This document shows, one piece after another, positions 7,452-7,787 of a stretch of 7,787 bases of DNA. The first letter of the stretch is position 1; the number at the start of each line of letters is the position of its first letter. The notes beneath the pieces are model-generated. The model had not been told where the DNA came from and made no database searches. It saw only the letters and a list, made by a program, of their open reading frames with translations. Source of the DNA: Gemmatimonadota bacterium. Lineage in GTDB: Bacteria; Gemmatimonadota; Gemmatimonadetes; Longimicrobiales; Longimicrobiaceae. Position numbers and translations under genes: made by a program. The stretch is taken from the NCBI GenBank assembly GCA_019240375.1, contig JAFAYN010000070.1:1-7787 (forward strand), written 5' to 3'.

Positions 7452-7480
7452 TTGATGCCGTAGCTGGGGAGCTACATATT
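7452..7480 (+). promoter_or_regulatory. Sigma-70-like promoter with embedded operator dyad for the AbrB-type gene
   Basis: TTGATG (7452-7457) and CATATT (7475-7480) are spaced by 17 bp and match the -35/-10 consensus at 4 or more of 6 positions each. The spacer contains a perfect inverted repeat, GTAGCT-GGGG-AGCTAC (7460-7475), reaching the first base of the -10. A start site near 7487 gives a ~33-nt leader. Binding at this dyad would block RNA polymerase, the arrangement expected for an autoregulated antitoxin. Regulation is inferred. Confidence 0.5.
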
Positions 7481-7519
7481 CGGAGGCGACGGTCAGCCCT
7501 TCGCACAAAGGACGGAACG

Positions 7520-7744
7520 ATGCTTCTCAGCACGAAAGTACACGAGCAGGACGGATCGCTGTCGACCTCCATTCCGGCGGAGGCGGCTCGCCGCATGGGC
7601 CTGACTCCGGGCACGGAGCTGTTCTGGGTAGAGGATGGGCAGAGGGGCTACCGTGTCCACTTGGGAGAGGGCAAGACCCGCGCTATTCTGGAGGCACACG
7701 AGGAAGCCATCACCGAGTACCGGGACGTGTTCCGTGAACTCTAG
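7520..7744 (+). CDS. AbrB/MazE-type antitoxin-like DNA-binding protein
   Basis: A 74-residue protein with an N-terminal SpoVT-AbrB swapped-hairpin DNA-binding fold: STKVHEQDGSLSTSIPAEAARRMGLTPGTELFWVED (4-39), with the family's hallmark S-I-P turn (17-19), hydrophobic helix (AEAARRMGL) and P-G-T-E-L. A short linker leads to an acidic helix, ILEAHEEAITEYRDVFREL, where this class normally binds its toxin (MazF, PIN or Doc-like). The start is well supported by AAAGGA at 7507-7512, 7 nt before ATG 7520, and a good promoter lies upstream. The partner toxin, if any, would lie downstream; only 43 bp remain and they show a hairpin rather than a clear toxin start. Codon use is more relaxed than in glnS or the SDR. 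Likely an autoregulating antitoxin or a stand-alone AbrB-type regulator. Confidence 0.82.
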   Translation: MLLSTKVHEQDGSLSTSIPAEAARRMGLTPGTELFWVEDGQRGYRVHLGEGKTRAILEAHEEAITEYRDVFREL

Positions 7745-7773
7745 CGCCATCGGGATGGGCGCATTCGCCATCC
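7744..7773 (+). terminator. Alternative hairpins after the AbrB-type gene
   Basis: GGATGGGCG (7753-7761) pairs with CGCCATCC (7766-7773) around CATT, with one bulged G. A competing hairpin pairs GCGCCAT (7744-7750) with ATGGGCGC (7755-7762). They share bases and cannot form together. This may be a terminator or a switch between the AbrB-type gene and whatever follows. No U-tract follows, and the window ends 14 bp later. Confidence 0.35.
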
Positions 7774-7787
7774 TGTGCATTGCGGCG

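Overview
This is a GC-rich bacterial window, visibly close to 70% GC over most of its length. It looks like chromosome from a diderm, soil-type lineage. I lean towards Gemmatimonadota (Longimicrobium-like). The reasons are a glutaminyl-tRNA synthetase carrying a YqeY/GatB-type tail, a DUF5715-like secreted protein, a Spy/CpxP-like LTXXQ protein that implies a periplasm, and C/G-dominated third codon positions. This placement is inference from gene content, not proof.

Layout. Positions 1-2037 (minus) hold glnS, whose C-terminus runs off the left edge within the appended YqeY-like domain. A divergent promoter region at 2038-2251 separates it from a plus-strand gene for a secreted M15/LAS-type zinc-peptidase-like protein with a C-terminal membrane segment (2252-3058). 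That gene ends in a perfect hairpin and is followed by a small unrecognised cytoplasmic protein (3161-3472). A shared hairpin at 3538-3572 separates converging transcription units. Minus-strand genes then fill 3582-7318. They are a His/Met-rich exported protein (3582-4532); an exported LTXXQ protein (4713-5240) with a structured leader; a tightly coupled cupin-SDR pair (6180-6557 and 5384-6175); an orphan ribbon-helix-helix antitoxin-like protein (6714-6941); and a small acidic protein with two DG..(D)..E repeats, TerB/EF-hand-like (7055-7318). On the plus strand, an AbrB/MazE-type antitoxin-like gene (7520-7744) ends 43 bp before the right edge.

How the genes fit together. The left part is core translation plus envelope functions. 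The two exported minus-strand proteins at 3582-5240 both carry His/Met clusters just after the signal peptide and may be an envelope metal or stress module, although a strong hairpin between them suggests separate transcripts. The cupin and SDR genes are four bases apart and almost certainly cotranscribed. They may act on one small carbonyl or sugar-like substrate, but the SDR lacks the usual catalytic Tyr and Lys. The right ~1.1 kb uses more A/T-ending and AGA/AGG/ATA/CTA codons and carries two antitoxin-type DNA-binding proteins without visible toxins. It looks like an accessory segment.

No rRNA, tRNA, CRISPR array, insertion sequence or attachment site was seen. No obviously new multi-gene defence system is present. 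The most distinctive observations are the catalytically atypical SDR coupled to a cupin, the His/Met-rich exported pair with its structured leader, and the antitoxin-like genes without toxins, one with a palindrome inside its promoter spacer.
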